From positions 124,001 through 188,000 of the forward strand of contig MKUH01000021.1 of the NCBI GenBank assembly GCA_001897745.1: a stretch of 64,000 nt of DNA. Direction: 5' to 3'. This document shows, piece after piece, positions 18,420-28,067 of this stretch (positions are counted from its first letter, which is position 1; every line of letters begins with the position of its first letter). The translations under genes were made by a program, and so were the position numbers. The DNA comes from Candidatus Accumulibacter sp. 66-26 (GTDB taxonomy: Bacteria > Pseudomonadota > Gammaproteobacteria > Burkholderiales > Rhodocyclaceae). Under the pieces are notes generated by a model that had not been told where the DNA came from, made no database searches, and saw only the letters and a program-made list of their open reading frames with translations.

Positions 18420-21400
18420 TCAGGCGCTCTGCGCGGCCGGCACGGCGCCGCGCCGCCACTGGCCGATGCGGTCGAGGTAGATATAGACGACCGGCGTCAG
18501 GTACAGCGTGAGGAACTGCGAGAGGACGAGACCGCCGACCACGGCGAGGCCGAGCGGGCGGCGCACCTCGGCGCCGGCGCCGATGCCGAGGGCGATCGGC
18601 AGGGTGCCGACGAGCGCCGCCATGGTCGTCATCATGATCGGCCGGAAGCGGATCAGGCAGGCCTGGAAGATCGCCTCGCGCGCCGCCATGGCGTCGTGGC
18701 GCTGCCGTTCGAGGGCGAAGTCGATCATCATGATCGCGTTCTTCTTGACGATGCCGACCAGCATGATGATGCCGACGAAGGCGTAGAGGCTGAGGTCGAC
18801 GCCGAACAGGTAGAGCGTGAGCAGCGCACCGAGGCCGGCCGAGGGCAGGCCGGAGAGGATGGTCAGCGGGTGGATGAAGCTCTCGTAGAGGATGCCGAGG
18901 ACGATGTACACCACCAGCACGGCGATCACGAGCAGGATGCCGAGGCCTTTCAGCGAGGCCTGGAAGGCCTGCGCCGTGCCCTGCAGGCTGGTGTTGAGCG
19001 AGGCCGGCATGCGCAGTTCCTGCTCGAGCGCCTTGACGCGGTTGACCGCGTCGCCGAGCGAGACGCCGGGCATCAGGTTGAACGAGATGGTGACCGACGG
19101 CAGCTGGCCCTGGTGGTTGACGGTCAGCGCCTGCGTCTTGCGGCTGATGCGCGCCACGGTGTCGAGCGGAATCAGCTTGCCGCTCGATGCGCGTACATGG
19201 AGGCGCGCGAGCATCGCCGGGTCGGCCTGGAATTCCGGGGCGACTTCGAGGATCACCTGGTACTGGTTGGTCGCGCCGTAGATCGTCGAAATCTGCCGCG
19301 AACTGAAAGCGCTCTGCAGCGCATCCTCGACCTGGCCGTAGCTGAGGCCGAGGGTGGCGATCTTGTGCCGGTCGATGTCGAGGGCGACGACCGGACTCTG
19401 GTTGTTGAGGTTGCTGGTGACGTCGACGAAGCCGGGCAGTTGGCGGATGCGGCCGAGCAGGGTGTCGGTCCACTGGTAGAGCTCGTCGAGGTCGGTGTCC
19501 TGCAGCGTGTATTGGTACTGCGCGGCGGTGACCTGGCCGCCGATGCGGATCACCGGCGGGTTCTGCATGTACACCTTGATGCCCGGCACGGCGGCGAGCT
19601 TGGGGCGCAGTTCCTGGATGATCTCGTCGGCCGACAGCTTGCGCTCGTCGTGCGGTTTGAGAACCATGAACACGGTGCCGGTGTTCGCGGTCGGGCGGGC
19701 GCCGCCGGCGCCGACCGAGGACATGAAGGAGCGGATGTTCGGGTCCTGCGCGATGATTGCGGCGACCGCGCGCTGGTGCTCGACCATCGAGGCGAAGGAG
19801 GCGTCCTGCGCGCCCTCGGTGAAGGCGATGATCTGCCCGCTGTCGCCGCTCGGCAGGAAGTCCTTGGGCACCACGGTGAACAGCAGGCCGGTCGCCGCGA
19901 TCGTGGCGACGAAGCTGGCGATGATCAGACGCGGGCGTTGCATGGCCCAGGCCAGCGTGCGCTCGTAGGCGCCGAGCAGGCCGTCGAAGAAGCGCTCGAA
20001 GGCGCGGAAGACGGGGCCGTGCTCGACCGTCTCGGCGTGCTTCAGGTAGCGGCTGCACAGCATCGGCGTCAGGGTCAGCGAAACGATGCCGGAGACCAGG
20101 ATGGCGGCGCAGATGGTGACCGCGAATTCGTGCAGCAGGCGGCCGACGATGCCGCCCATGAAGAGCACCGGGATGAACACGGCGATCAGCGAGATGGTCA
20201 TCGAGATGATCGTGAAGCCGATTTCCCGGGAGCCCTTGATCGCCGCCTCGAAGGGCGTCTCGCCCGCCTCGATGTGGCGGACGATGTTCTCGAGCATGAC
20301 GATGGCGTCGTCGACGACGAAGCCGACGGCCAGCGTGAGCGCGAGCAGCGAGAGGTTGTCGAGGCTGTAGCCGAGCGAGTACATGGCGGCGAAGGTGCCG
20401 ATCACCGAGATCGGCAGCGCCAGGCTGGGGATCACCGTCGCCGACAGGTTGCGCAGGAAGAGCAGGATGACGAGGATGACGAGGACGCCGGCGAGGACCA
20501 GCGTGAACTGCACGTCGTCGATCGCCTCGCGGATCGAGATGCTGCGGTCGTACAGCGTGGTCATCGTGATCGAGGCCGGCAGCTTGGCCTGGAAGCTGGG
20601 CAGGATGCGCTTGATCGAATCGACCGTTTCGATCGTGTTGGCGCCCGGCTGGCGCTGGATGGCGAGCACGATGGCGCGCTTGTCGACGTTCCAGCTGGCG
20701 ATCTTGGCGTTCTCGACGCTGTCGATCGGCGTCGCGACGTCCTCGAGGTGCACCGGCGCGCCGTTGCGCCAGGCGACGATCAGCGGGCGGTAGGCGGCGG
20801 CGTTGGCGAGCTGGCCGTTGTCCTTGATGGCGAAGGTCTGGCGCGCGCCGTCGAAGGTGCCGATCGGCTGGTTGACGTTGGCTTGGGCGACCGCCTGCTG
20901 CAGTTCGTCGATGCCCATGCCGCGCGCGGCCAGCTGGTCCGGGTTGGCGCGCACGCGCACGGCGAATTTCTGCGAGCCGAAGACGTTGACCTGGGCGACG
21001 CCGGTGACCGTGGACAGGCGCTGCGCGAGCTGCGTCTCGGCGTATTCGTTGACCACCGGCAGCGGCAGCGTCGGCGACGAGAGGGCGATGTAGAAGATCG
21101 GCGAGTCGGCCGGATTGACCTTGCGGAACGAGGGCGGCGTCGGCATCCCCGGCGGCAGCTTGCGCAGGGCTGCGGAAATGGCCGACTGGACGTCCTGCGC
21201 GGCGGCGTCGATGCTGCGGTCGAGCGAGAACTGCAGGGTGATCGAGGTCGTCCCCTGGGCGCTCGTCGAGCTCATCGAATCGAGGCCGGCGATCGTCGAA
21301 AACTGGCCTTCGAGCGGCGTCGCGACGGCGGCCGCCATCGTTTCCGGCGAGGCGCCGGGCAGGCTGGCGGTGACCGAGATGGTCGGGAAATCCACCGCGG

Positions 21401-21512
21401 GCAGTTCGGATACCGGCAGGGCGCGATAGGCGATCACGCCGAAAATGACAAACGCTGCCATCAGCAGCGTCGTCATGACCGGGCGGCGGATGCAGAGCTC
21501 GGGTAGGTTCAT
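18420..21512 (-). CDS. RND efflux pump inner-membrane subunit (HAE1, MdtC-like)
   Basis: A 1030-residue trimeric proton-driven pump protein. It has twelve helices, two large periplasmic loops and the proton-relay aspartates D401-D402 in VGFVVDDAIVMLENI. The N-terminus (LPELCIRRPVMTTLLMAAF) and the overall length are closest to MdtB/MdtC-type pumps. It follows the adaptor gene by ten bases, and no outer-membrane factor gene is nearby, so it must borrow a TolC-like channel. Likely substrates are drugs, bile-like detergents or metabolites; none can be deduced. Confidence 0.9.
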   Translation of the reverse strand: MNLPELCIRRPVMTTLLMAAFVIFGVIAYRALPVSELPAVDFPTISVTASLPGASPETMAAAVATPLEGQFSTIAGLDSMSSTSAQGTTSITLQFSLDRSIDAAAQDVQSAISAALRKLPPGMPTPPSFRKVNPADSPIFYIALSSPTLPLPVVNEYAETQLAQRLSTVTGVAQVNVFGSQKFAVRVRANPDQLAARGMGIDELQQAVAQANVNQPIGTFDGARQTFAIKDNGQLANAAAYRPLIVAWRNGAPVHLEDVATPIDSVENAKIASWNVDKRAIVLAIQRQPGANTIETVDSIKRILPSFQAKLPASITMTTLYDRSISIREAIDDVQFTLVLAGVLVILVILLFLRNLSATVIPSLALPISVIGTFAAMYSLGYSLDNLSLLALTLAVGFVVDDAIVMLENIVRHIEAGETPFEAAIKGSREIGFTIISMTISLIAVFIPVLFMGGIVGRLLHEFAVTICAAILVSGIVSLTLTPMLCSRYLKHAETVEHGPVFRAFERFFDGLLGAYERTLAWAMQRPRLIIASFVATIAATGLLFTVVPKDFLPSGDSGQIIAFTEGAQDASFASMVEHQRAVAAIIAQDPNIRSFMSSVGAGGARPTANTGTVFMVLKPHDERKLSADEIIQELRPKLAAVPGIKVYMQNPPVIRIGGQVTAAQYQYTLQDTDLDELYQWTDTLLGRIRQLPGFVDVTSNLNNQSPVVALDIDRHKIATLGLSYGQVEDALQSAFSSRQISTIYGATNQYQVILEVAPEFQADPAMLARLHVRASSGKLIPLDTVARISRKTQALTVNHQGQLPSVTISFNLMPGVSLGDAVNRVKALEQELRMPASLNTSLQGTAQAFQASLKGLGILLVIAVLVVYIVLGILYESFIHPLTILSGLPSAGLGALLTLYLFGVDLSLYAFVGIIMLVGIVKKNAIMMIDFALERQRHDAMAAREAIFQACLIRFRPIMMTTMAALVGTLPIALGIGAGAEVRRPLGLAVVGGLVLSQFLTLYLTPVVYIYLDRIGQWRRGAVPAAQSA

Positions 21513-21522
21513 GGCGTCGGCC

Positions 21523-22695
21523 TCAGCTGCGTGCCGGGTCGGCCGTGGCCGTCGCCGCGGGGGCTGGTGCGTCTTCCTTGCTGCGGATTTTGGCGCCCGG
21601 CGTCAGGCGCAGCTGGCCGTCGGTGACGACCGTCTCGCCGGCTTGCAGGCCCTTGGCGACGACCGTCAGGCCGCCGGTCGAGGCGCCGGTTTCGACCTTG
21701 CGCACCTCGACGCTGCTGTCGGCCTTGACGACGAAGATGAAGTTGCCTTCCGGTCCTTGCTGCACGGCTTCGTTCGGCACGGTGACGGCTTGCCGCAGGG
21801 TGTCAAGCCGCAGGTTGACGTTGAGGAACTGTCCCGGCGTCAGCTTCTCGTCGACGTTGGGCAGCTCGGCCTTCATCTGGATGGTGCCGGTCGCGGCGTC
21901 CACCGCGTTGTCGAGGAAGCGGACGCTGCCTTCGAAGCTGTGCGCGCTGTCGCCGGGCAGGCTGACGGCGACCTTCAGCGCGCCGATGCCTTTGTCGCCG
22001 GCGCCGGCGGCCGCCGCGCGCAGGCGCGGCAGGTGCTTTTCCGGGACGGAAAAACTGACCAGCAGCGGGCGCACGCGGTTGACCACGGCCAGCGCGGTGT
22101 CGTTGGTCTTGATCGCCGATCCCGGGAAGACGAGGCGGGCGCCGACGATGCCGGCGAACGGCGCGCGTACGGTGGTATAGGAGAGTTGGGCGCGGGCGAG
22201 GTCGAGCGCGGCCTGGTCGGCGCGCAGGGTTGCCGCCGCCGCCGCTTCGTTGGTGCGGACCTCGTTGACCTTTTCCTCGGAAACGAAATTGCGACCCTTG
22301 AGCGCCATGTAGCGCAAGGTGTCGGCATGCGCCTTGGCGAGCAGCGCCTCGTCGCGCGCGACGCTGGCTTCCGCCTGGCGGACGCGGGCGGTGAAATCCG
22401 AGGGGTCGAGACGCACGAGAACGTCGCCCTGGGCGACGCGCTGCCCCTCGGTGAACAGCACCGCCTCGATCTGGCCGTCGACGCGCGCTTTCAGCGTGAC
22501 GCTCTCGAAGGCCTCGGCCCGTCCGACCACGTCGACGGCGAACGGAACGTCGCGGGCGGCCGCCTGCGCGATCGCCACCGGGACCGGCGGCGGTGCGGTT
22601 TTCTTGTCGTCCGCGTTGCCGGAGCAGGCGGCGAGGAAAAGGGCGGTGACGAGAAGGGCAGCGACGGACGGGGGCGCGCGACGGTCGGGTTTCAA
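21523..22695 (-). CDS. RND efflux periplasmic adaptor lipoprotein
   Basis: A 390-residue membrane-fusion protein. A lipoprotein signal peptide ends at LFLAAC (Cys 24). The barrel-sandwich and hairpin region runs from about 45 to 200 (KARVDGQIEAVLFTEGQRV, later YTTVRAPFAGIVG), followed by a beta-barrel and C-terminal domain. It is the partner of the pump encoded downstream. The start is a TTG at 22695 that overlaps the stop of lysA (TTGA). The next candidate would remove part of the signal peptide, so the TTG is preferred. Confidence 0.88.
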   Translation of the reverse strand: MKPDRRAPPSVAALLVTALFLAACSGNADDKKTAPPPVPVAIAQAAARDVPFAVDVVGRAEAFESVTLKARVDGQIEAVLFTEGQRVAQGDVLVRLDPSDFTARVRQAEASVARDEALLAKAHADTLRYMALKGRNFVSEEKVNEVRTNEAAAAATLRADQAALDLARAQLSYTTVRAPFAGIVGARLVFPGSAIKTNDTALAVVNRVRPLLVSFSVPEKHLPRLRAAAAGAGDKGIGALKVAVSLPGDSAHSFEGSVRFLDNAVDAATGTIQMKAELPNVDEKLTPGQFLNVNLRLDTLRQAVTVPNEAVQQGPEGNFIFVVKADSSVEVRKVETGASTGGLTVVAKGLQAGETVVTDGQLRLTPGAKIRSKEDAPAPAATATADPARS

Positions 22696-23957
22696 GGCAG
22701 GCGGCTTTCCAGGGCGTAGAGGTCTTCGACCGTTTCGCGACGGCGGACGAGGTGGGCGGCGGCGCCGTCGACCATCACTTCGGCGACGCGCGGCCGGGTG
22801 TTGTAGTTGGAGCTCATGGCCATGCCGTAGGCGCCGGCCGACATCACGGCGAGCAGGTCGCCGGGCTGCAGGGCGAGCGGCCGGCCGTGGCCGAGGAAGT
22901 CGCCGGACTCGCAGATGGGGCCGACAATTTCCCAGGATTTCTCCGGCGTTTCCCGCGCGTCGCGCGGGGTGACCGGCAGGATGTCGTGCCAGGCGTCGTA
23001 GAGCGCGGGGCGGGCGAGGTCGTTCATCGCCGCGTCGACGATGGCGAAGTTCTTCACTTCGCCCGGCTTCAGGTATTCGACTTTGGTCAGCAGCAGGCCG
23101 GCGTTGCCGACCAGGCGGCGGCCCGGTTCGAGCAGCACCTTGAGGCCGCGTCCCGTGAGCTTGGCGAGCAGGGGGCGCAGGTAGGAGGCGACGCTGGGCG
23201 CCGTTTCGTCGCGGTAGCGGATGCCGAGGCCGCCGCCGAGATCGATGTGATGCAGGCGGATGCCCTCGGCGGCGAGCTGGTCGACGAGCAGCAGGACCTT
23301 GTCGAGCGCTTCGGCGAAGGGTGCCGGGTCGAGCAGCTGCGAGCCGATGTGGCAGTCGATGCCGGTGATTTCGAGGTGCGGCAGCGCGGCGGCGTGGCGG
23401 TAGAGCGCCAGCGCGTCCTCGTAGGCGACGCCGAACTTGTTTTCCTTGAGCCCGGTCGAGATGTAGGGGTGCGTCTTTGCGTCGACGTTGGGATTCACGC
23501 GTAGGCTGATCGGCGCCTGCTTGCCGAGCTTGCCGGCGACTGCGTTGAGACGGTCGAGTTCGGGCGCCGATTCGACGTTGAAGCAGAGGATGCCGGTGGC
23601 GAGCGCGAACTCCATTTCGGCGGCCGTCTTGCCGACGCCGGAGAAGACGATCTTGCGCGGGTCGCCGCCGGCCGCCAGCGCGCGCTTCAGTTCGCCGGTC
23701 GAGACGATGTCGAAACCGGCGCCGCGCCGCGCGAAAACGTCGAGCACGGCGAGGTTGGAGTTGGCCTTGACGGCGTAGCAGACGAGGGCGTCGGTGCCGG
23801 CGAGTTCCTGCTGGAACTCGTCGAGCGCGGCTTCGAGCGCGGCGCGGGAGTATACATAGCAGGGCGTGTCGAAGCGCTCGGCGATCTCGGAGAGCGGGAG
23901 GGCTTCGGCGTGCAGGGCGCCGTTTTTCAGGGCGAAGGGAGGCGTCGTGGTGGTCAT
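22692..23957 (-). CDS. lysA: diaminopimelate decarboxylase
   Basis: A 421-residue fold-type III PLP enzyme that makes L-lysine from meso-diaminopimelate, the last step of the lysine pathway. The PLP lysine is K64 in VCYAVKANSN. The active-site HIDLGGGLGIRY, LEPGRRLVGNAG and the substrate-site CESGDFLG motifs are present. Length is normal. It follows the lptM-like lipoprotein gene by 18 bases, a common pairing in proteobacteria, but here its stop overlaps the start of an RND adaptor gene, so lysine synthesis and efflux share a transcript. Confidence 0.95.
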   Translation of the reverse strand: MTTTTPPFALKNGALHAEALPLSEIAERFDTPCYVYSRAALEAALDEFQQELAGTDALVCYAVKANSNLAVLDVFARRGAGFDIVSTGELKRALAAGGDPRKIVFSGVGKTAAEMEFALATGILCFNVESAPELDRLNAVAGKLGKQAPISLRVNPNVDAKTHPYISTGLKENKFGVAYEDALALYRHAAALPHLEITGIDCHIGSQLLDPAPFAEALDKVLLLVDQLAAEGIRLHHIDLGGGLGIRYRDETAPSVASYLRPLLAKLTGRGLKVLLEPGRRLVGNAGLLLTKVEYLKPGEVKNFAIVDAAMNDLARPALYDAWHDILPVTPRDARETPEKSWEIVGPICESGDFLGHGRPLALQPGDLLAVMSAGAYGMAMSSNYNTRPRVAEVMVDGAAAHLVRRRETVEDLYALESRLP

Positions 23958-23975
23958 CTGGGCGGGCTTCGTGGG

Positions 23976-24161
23976 TCAGCGGGGGGCTTGGGGAGCCGTG
24001 TTAAGATCGTCGGGATTGCTCGCCGGGGCGGTCTGCGCGGGCGGGGCTTTCGGCGTTCCGCGCGGCGGGAGCTGCGTCAGCGGCCCCTTGGTGCCGCATG
24101 CGCCGAGCAGCGTTGCGGCGAGTATGGCGGCGGCGATGGCGAGCGTGTGATGGTGACGCAT
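23976..24161 (-). CDS. lptM: LptM-like small lipoprotein
   Basis: A 61-residue lipoprotein. The signal peptide ends at TLLGAC with lipidated Cys 22, followed by GTKGPLTQLPP, the CG-KGPL pattern of LptM (YifL), which helps LptD oxidative maturation in the LPS translocon. The remaining Pro/Ala-rich tail is unstructured. It sits just upstream of lysA, the usual place for this gene. Only 36 bases separate it from the divergent cyaY. Confidence 0.85.
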   Translation of the reverse strand: MRHHHTLAIAAAILAATLLGACGTKGPLTQLPPRGTPKAPPAQTAPASNPDDLNTAPQAPR

Positions 24162-24197
24162 CGGTCGGCAACTCTAAATTGAAAATGGTAGCACAGG

Positions 24198-24515
24198 ATG
24201 AATGATAGCGATTTCAACGCGCTCGCCGAGGCGGCGCTGGCGCGCATCGAGGCGGCGCTCGAGAACTGCGGCGCCGATCTCGATTTCGAAACGGCCGGTA
24301 CCGGCGTGCTGGAAATCGAGTTCGACGACGGCGGCAAGATCATCGTCAACCGCCACGGTGCCGCGCAGGAAATCTGGGTCGCGGCACGCTCGGGCGGTTT
24401 CCACTACCGCTGGGACGGCAGCGTCTGGCGCGATACGCGCGACGGCAGCGAACTGATGGCCGCGCTTTCACGGCTCGTCTCGGCGCAGGCCGGCGAGCCG
24501 GTCGTGCTCGAGTAG
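24198..24515 (+). CDS. cyaY: frataxin-like iron protein CyaY
   Basis: A 105-residue frataxin homologue that regulates or donates iron in Fe-S cluster assembly. The acidic first helix (DFNALAEAALARIEAALEN) and the sheet segment with GVLEIEFDDGGKIIVNRHG and EIWVAARSGGFHY are typical. It lies divergently from lptM-lysA, and its stop is one base from the end of convergent mrcA. Confidence 0.93.
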   Translation: MNDSDFNALAEAALARIEAALENCGADLDFETAGTGVLEIEFDDGGKIIVNRHGAAQEIWVAARSGGFHYRWDGSVWRDTRDGSELMAALSRLVSAQAGEPVVLE

Positions 24516-24516
24516 C

Positions 24517-26820
24517 TCAGTCGACCGGCTTGATGCTGTCGTCCTGCGGCGGTTCGGGCGGCACTTCGGCCGGCGCGTTTTCCTTGTAGAAGAATTCCTT
24601 CGCCGGCCCCTTGCCGCCGCTCGGCGCATCGACCGCGACCAGCCCATCGGGCTGCGCCATGAAGGATTCCGGAACGTCCTTGAGCACGCGCCCCATGTAG
24701 CCGATCCAGGTCGGCAGGGCGGCGCTGCCGCCGGTTTCGTTGTTACCGAGGTTCTTCGGCTGGTCGAAGCCGATCCACGAGCAGGCGGCGACCGTCTGCT
24801 GATAGCCGCAGAACCAGGCGTCGACGTGTTCGTTGGTCGTTCCCGTCTTGCCCGCGAGGTCGCGCCGCTTGAGCGTTGCCGAGGCGCGCGCGGCGGTGCC
24901 GTAGATCGTCACGTCGCGCAGCATGCTGTCCATCATGTAGGCGTTGCGCGGATCAATCGTGCGCAATTCCTCCTGCCCGGCTTCGACCGGATGCGCCTGC
25001 GCCAGCACCTGCTGCTTTTCGTCGACGATCTCGCGCACGACGTAAGGCTGGATGCGGTAGCCGCCGTTGGCGAAGATGGCATAGGCGCTGACCATCTGCC
25101 AGGGCGTCACCGAGCCGGCGCCGAGCGCCATCGTCAGGTAGGGCGGGTGCTTGTCCGGATCGAAGCCGAAACGGCTGACGTAGTCCTGCGCGTACTGCGG
25201 GCCGATCGCCTGCAGCAGGCGGATCGAAACCATGTTCTTCGATTTCGTGAGGGCGGTGCGCATGCGCATCGGGCCTTCGTACTTGCCGTCGTAGTTGTGC
25301 GGCGCCCACGCCTGGCTGCCGGTGACCGAGGCCGGGAAGACGATCGGTTCGTCGTTGATGATCGACGCCGGCGTGAAGCCCTTTTCGAGCGAGGCCGAAT
25401 AGATGAAGGGCTTGAAGCTCGATCCCGGCTGGCGCCAGGCCTGCGTGACGTGGTTGAACTTGTTGCGGTTGAAGTCGAAGCCGCCGACCAGGGCGCGCAC
25501 GGCGCCGGTCTGCGGGTCGACGGCGTGGAAGGCAGCTTCGACTTCCGGCATCTGCACGATGCGCCAGTTGTCCTTGTCGTCCTTCTGCACGCGGATCACC
25601 GCGCCGCGCCGCAGGCGCTTGTTCGGCGGCGCCTTCTCGTCGATCATGCGCGTCGCGAGCTTGAGGCCGTCGCCGCTGATCGTGACGACGTCGCCGCCGC
25701 GCCGGTAGGCGCGCAGCTGTTTGGCGTCTGCGGCGAGCACGATGGCCGGATGGAGGTCTTCGGAGTCGCTGAAGTCCTGCAGCAGTTCGTCGAGCGCTTC
25801 GAGCGCTTCGTCGTGCTCGGACTTCACGTCCTTCATGTCGACGTAGGCTTCCGCGCCGCGGTAGCCGTGCCGCCGGTCATAGTCGAGCACGCCGCGGCGC
25901 AGGGCGGCGTAGGCGGCCTCCTGGTCGTTCTTGAGGATCGTCGTGTAGACACGCAGGCCGCGCGTATATACGTCGTCGGGGAATTGCTCGGCGGCGATCT
26001 GGCGCGCCATTTCAGCGACGTATTCGGCGTGCACGGCAAATTCGCTGGCGTCGCGCTTGACCACCAGCGTCTGCTTGAGCGCGGCCTCCTGCTGCGCGGC
26101 GTCGATGAAGCCGAGTTCCTGCATGCGGCGCAATACATATTGCTGGCGCAGGCGCGCGCGCTTCGGATTGACCACCGGGTTGTAGGCCGACGGCGCCTTC
26201 GGCAGGCCGGCGAGCATCGCCGCTTCGGCGACCGTCAAGTCTTTCAGCGATTTGCCGAAATAGATCTGCGCGGCGGCGCCGAAACCGTAGGCGCGCTGAC
26301 CGAGGAAAATCTGGTTGATGTACAGCTCGAGAATCTGGTCCTTGGAGAGGTTGTGCTCAATCTTGAACGAGAGCAGGGCTTCGTAGAGCTTGCGCGTGTA
26401 GGTTTTTTCCGCCGAGAGGAAGAAGTTGCGCGCCACCTGCTGGGTGATCGTCGATGCGCCCTGGCGTTTGCCGCCGCCGATCAGGTTGAAATAGGCCGCG
26501 CGCAGGACGCCTTGCGTATCGACGCCGGCATGCTGGTAGAAGCGCTCGTCCTCGGCGGCCAGAATCGCCTGTTTCATGACGTCGGGAACGTTGCCGATGC
26601 GCACGACGGCGCGCCGTTCCTCGCCGAACTCGCCGATCAGGTGGCCGTCGGCCGTGTAGATGCGCAGCGGGACCTTGGGCCGGTAGTCGGTCAGGACTTC
26701 CAGCGACGGAAGATTCGGGTAGGTGAGAGCGAAAACGATGCCGATCATTGCCGCGACGATCGCGGCCACGCCAACGAAAAACAGAACCGGGTAGAGGATC
26801 CAGCGAAGTGCGGTAGGCAA
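24517..26820 (-). CDS. mrcA: penicillin-binding protein 1A
   Basis: A 767-residue class A bifunctional peptidoglycan synthase. One N-terminal membrane helix (about 8-32) is followed by a GT51 glycosyltransferase domain with catalytic Glu in AAEDERFYQH (from residue 88), an OB-like insert, and a transpeptidase domain with SSFK (about residue 466), a later SKN motif and KTGTT (near 658). Length matches other betaproteobacterial PBP1A proteins. It is divergent from the pil operon, the classical ponA/pilM arrangement in many proteobacteria. Confidence 0.95.
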   Translation of the reverse strand: MPTALRWILYPVLFFVGVAAIVAAMIGIVFALTYPNLPSLEVLTDYRPKVPLRIYTADGHLIGEFGEERRAVVRIGNVPDVMKQAILAAEDERFYQHAGVDTQGVLRAAYFNLIGGGKRQGASTITQQVARNFFLSAEKTYTRKLYEALLSFKIEHNLSKDQILELYINQIFLGQRAYGFGAAAQIYFGKSLKDLTVAEAAMLAGLPKAPSAYNPVVNPKRARLRQQYVLRRMQELGFIDAAQQEAALKQTLVVKRDASEFAVHAEYVAEMARQIAAEQFPDDVYTRGLRVYTTILKNDQEAAYAALRRGVLDYDRRHGYRGAEAYVDMKDVKSEHDEALEALDELLQDFSDSEDLHPAIVLAADAKQLRAYRRGGDVVTISGDGLKLATRMIDEKAPPNKRLRRGAVIRVQKDDKDNWRIVQMPEVEAAFHAVDPQTGAVRALVGGFDFNRNKFNHVTQAWRQPGSSFKPFIYSASLEKGFTPASIINDEPIVFPASVTGSQAWAPHNYDGKYEGPMRMRTALTKSKNMVSIRLLQAIGPQYAQDYVSRFGFDPDKHPPYLTMALGAGSVTPWQMVSAYAIFANGGYRIQPYVVREIVDEKQQVLAQAHPVEAGQEELRTIDPRNAYMMDSMLRDVTIYGTAARASATLKRRDLAGKTGTTNEHVDAWFCGYQQTVAACSWIGFDQPKNLGNNETGGSAALPTWIGYMGRVLKDVPESFMAQPDGLVAVDAPSGGKGPAKEFFYKENAPAEVPPEPPQDDSIKPVD

Positions 26821-26853
26821 AGGAAAATCCAGATTTGTGGCGGACGACTGGGC

Positions 26854-26882
26854 ATTATAAACGCAGCTCCGACAGGGAGAAA
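26854..26882 (-). promoter_or_regulatory. probable mrcA promoter
   Basis: A perfect TATAAT -10 on the minus strand (complement of 26854-26859) lies 34 bases before the mrcA start. The -35 region 17 bases upstream (TTTCTC) is poor. The surrounding AT-rich stretch up to 26960 probably also holds the divergent pilM promoter, for which no clear boxes could be chosen. Confidence 0.5.
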
Positions 26883-26987
26883 ATTTGCTTTACACACCCT
26901 ATGGTTGTTGCTAGCATCTAAAGTAGATTATCTATAAGTACGCTAAGTACAAATTTCACAAGGGTTTTTTGGGCGAGGGGTGGCGAT

Positions 26988-28067
26988 TTGCAGCTCGATT
27001 TTTCGATCTTCAATCCGAAGGCGCGTGCCCTCATCGGCCTCGACATCAGTTCGTCGGCGGTCAAGATGGTCGAGCTCGCCGGGAACGGCAAGGACGGCTA
27101 TCGCGTCGAGCGTTACACGATAGAAGTATTGCCGAAGGACGTCGTCTCGGACGGCAATATCGTCAATCTGGAAGCCGCCGCCGAGTCCGTCAAGCGGGCC
27201 TGGAAGCGGCTCGCTACTTCGGCGCGCGACGTCGCGCTGGCGCTTCCCGCCGCGGCCGTGATCACCAAGAAGATCATCGTTCCCGCCGGCCAGCGCGAGG
27301 AAGAGCTCGAGTTCCTGGTCGAATCCGAGGCCAACCAGTACATCCCGTTCGCGCTCGACGAGGTCAATCTCGATTTCCAGGTGTTGGGGCTCGCGCCCTC
27401 GTCGCCGGATGAAATCGAGGTGCTGATCGCCGCTTCGCGCAAGGAGAAGGTCGAGGATCGCGTCGCGGTGGCCGAAGCCGCCGGTCTGAAGGCGCTGGTG
27501 ATGGACGTCGAGTCCTACGCCGTGCTTTCCGCGTTCGAGTTGATCGAGAAGCAGCTGCCCGACGGCGGCAAGGGGAAAATCATCGCGCTGGTCGATGTCG
27601 GCGCGAACGTGATGAACCTGACCGTGCTGCGCAACGGCCAGCAGCTCTACGCACGGGAGCAGGCCTTCGGCGGCAACCAGCTGACCCAGGACGTCGCCCG
27701 CCAGTACGGCATGAGTTTCGAAGAGGCGGAGGCAGCCAAGCGCAGCAACAACCTGCCGGACAATTACGAAGCCGAATTGCAGCGTCCATTCGTCGAGGGT
27801 ATGGCGCTCGAAGTCTCGCGGGCCCTGCAGTTCTTCTTCACGTCGACGCAGTTCAACCAGGTCGATCACATTGTTCTGGCGGGAGGCTGTGCGGTCATCC
27901 CGGGGGCCGACGAGGTCGTCGCGTCGCGCACGCAGATCAACACCGTGGTGGCGAATCCGTTCGCCGACATGCTGCTCTCTGACCGCGTGCGCGCCAAGAG
28001 CCTACTGGCCGACGCATCGTCCTTGATGGTCGCTTGCGGTCTGGCGCTACGGAGGTTCGACGAATGA
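26988..28067 (+). CDS. pilM: type IV pilus assembly ATPase-like protein PilM
   Basis: A 359-residue actin/FtsA-like cytoplasmic protein that binds the N-terminus of PilN and links the inner-membrane alignment complex to the pilus motor. ATP-binding motifs are visible as IGLDISSSAVKMVEL (16-30), ALVDVGANVMNLTVL and ILAGGCAVIPG. The start is TTG 26988, chosen because GAGGGG lies ten bases upstream and LDFSIFNPKARALIG matches family N-termini. It is the first gene of pilMNOPQ, with an ATGA junction to pilN. Confidence 0.93.
   Translation: MQLDFSIFNPKARALIGLDISSSAVKMVELAGNGKDGYRVERYTIEVLPKDVVSDGNIVNLEAAAESVKRAWKRLATSARDVALALPAAAVITKKIIVPAGQREEELEFLVESEANQYIPFALDEVNLDFQVLGLAPSSPDEIEVLIAASRKEKVEDRVAVAEAAGLKALVMDVESYAVLSAFELIEKQLPDGGKGKIIALVDVGANVMNLTVLRNGQQLYAREQAFGGNQLTQDVARQYGMSFEEAEAAKRSNNLPDNYEAELQRPFVEGMALEVSRALQFFFTSTQFNQVDHIVLAGGCAVIPGADEVVASRTQINTVVANPFADMLLSDRVRAKSLLADASSLMVACGLALRRFDE

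Noticed and set aside
17193..21506. A 1437-codon open frame antisense to regB and the RND pump gene
   Set aside because: It is opposite well-supported genes and crosses a strong hairpin and an intergenic region; it has no recognisable protein features.
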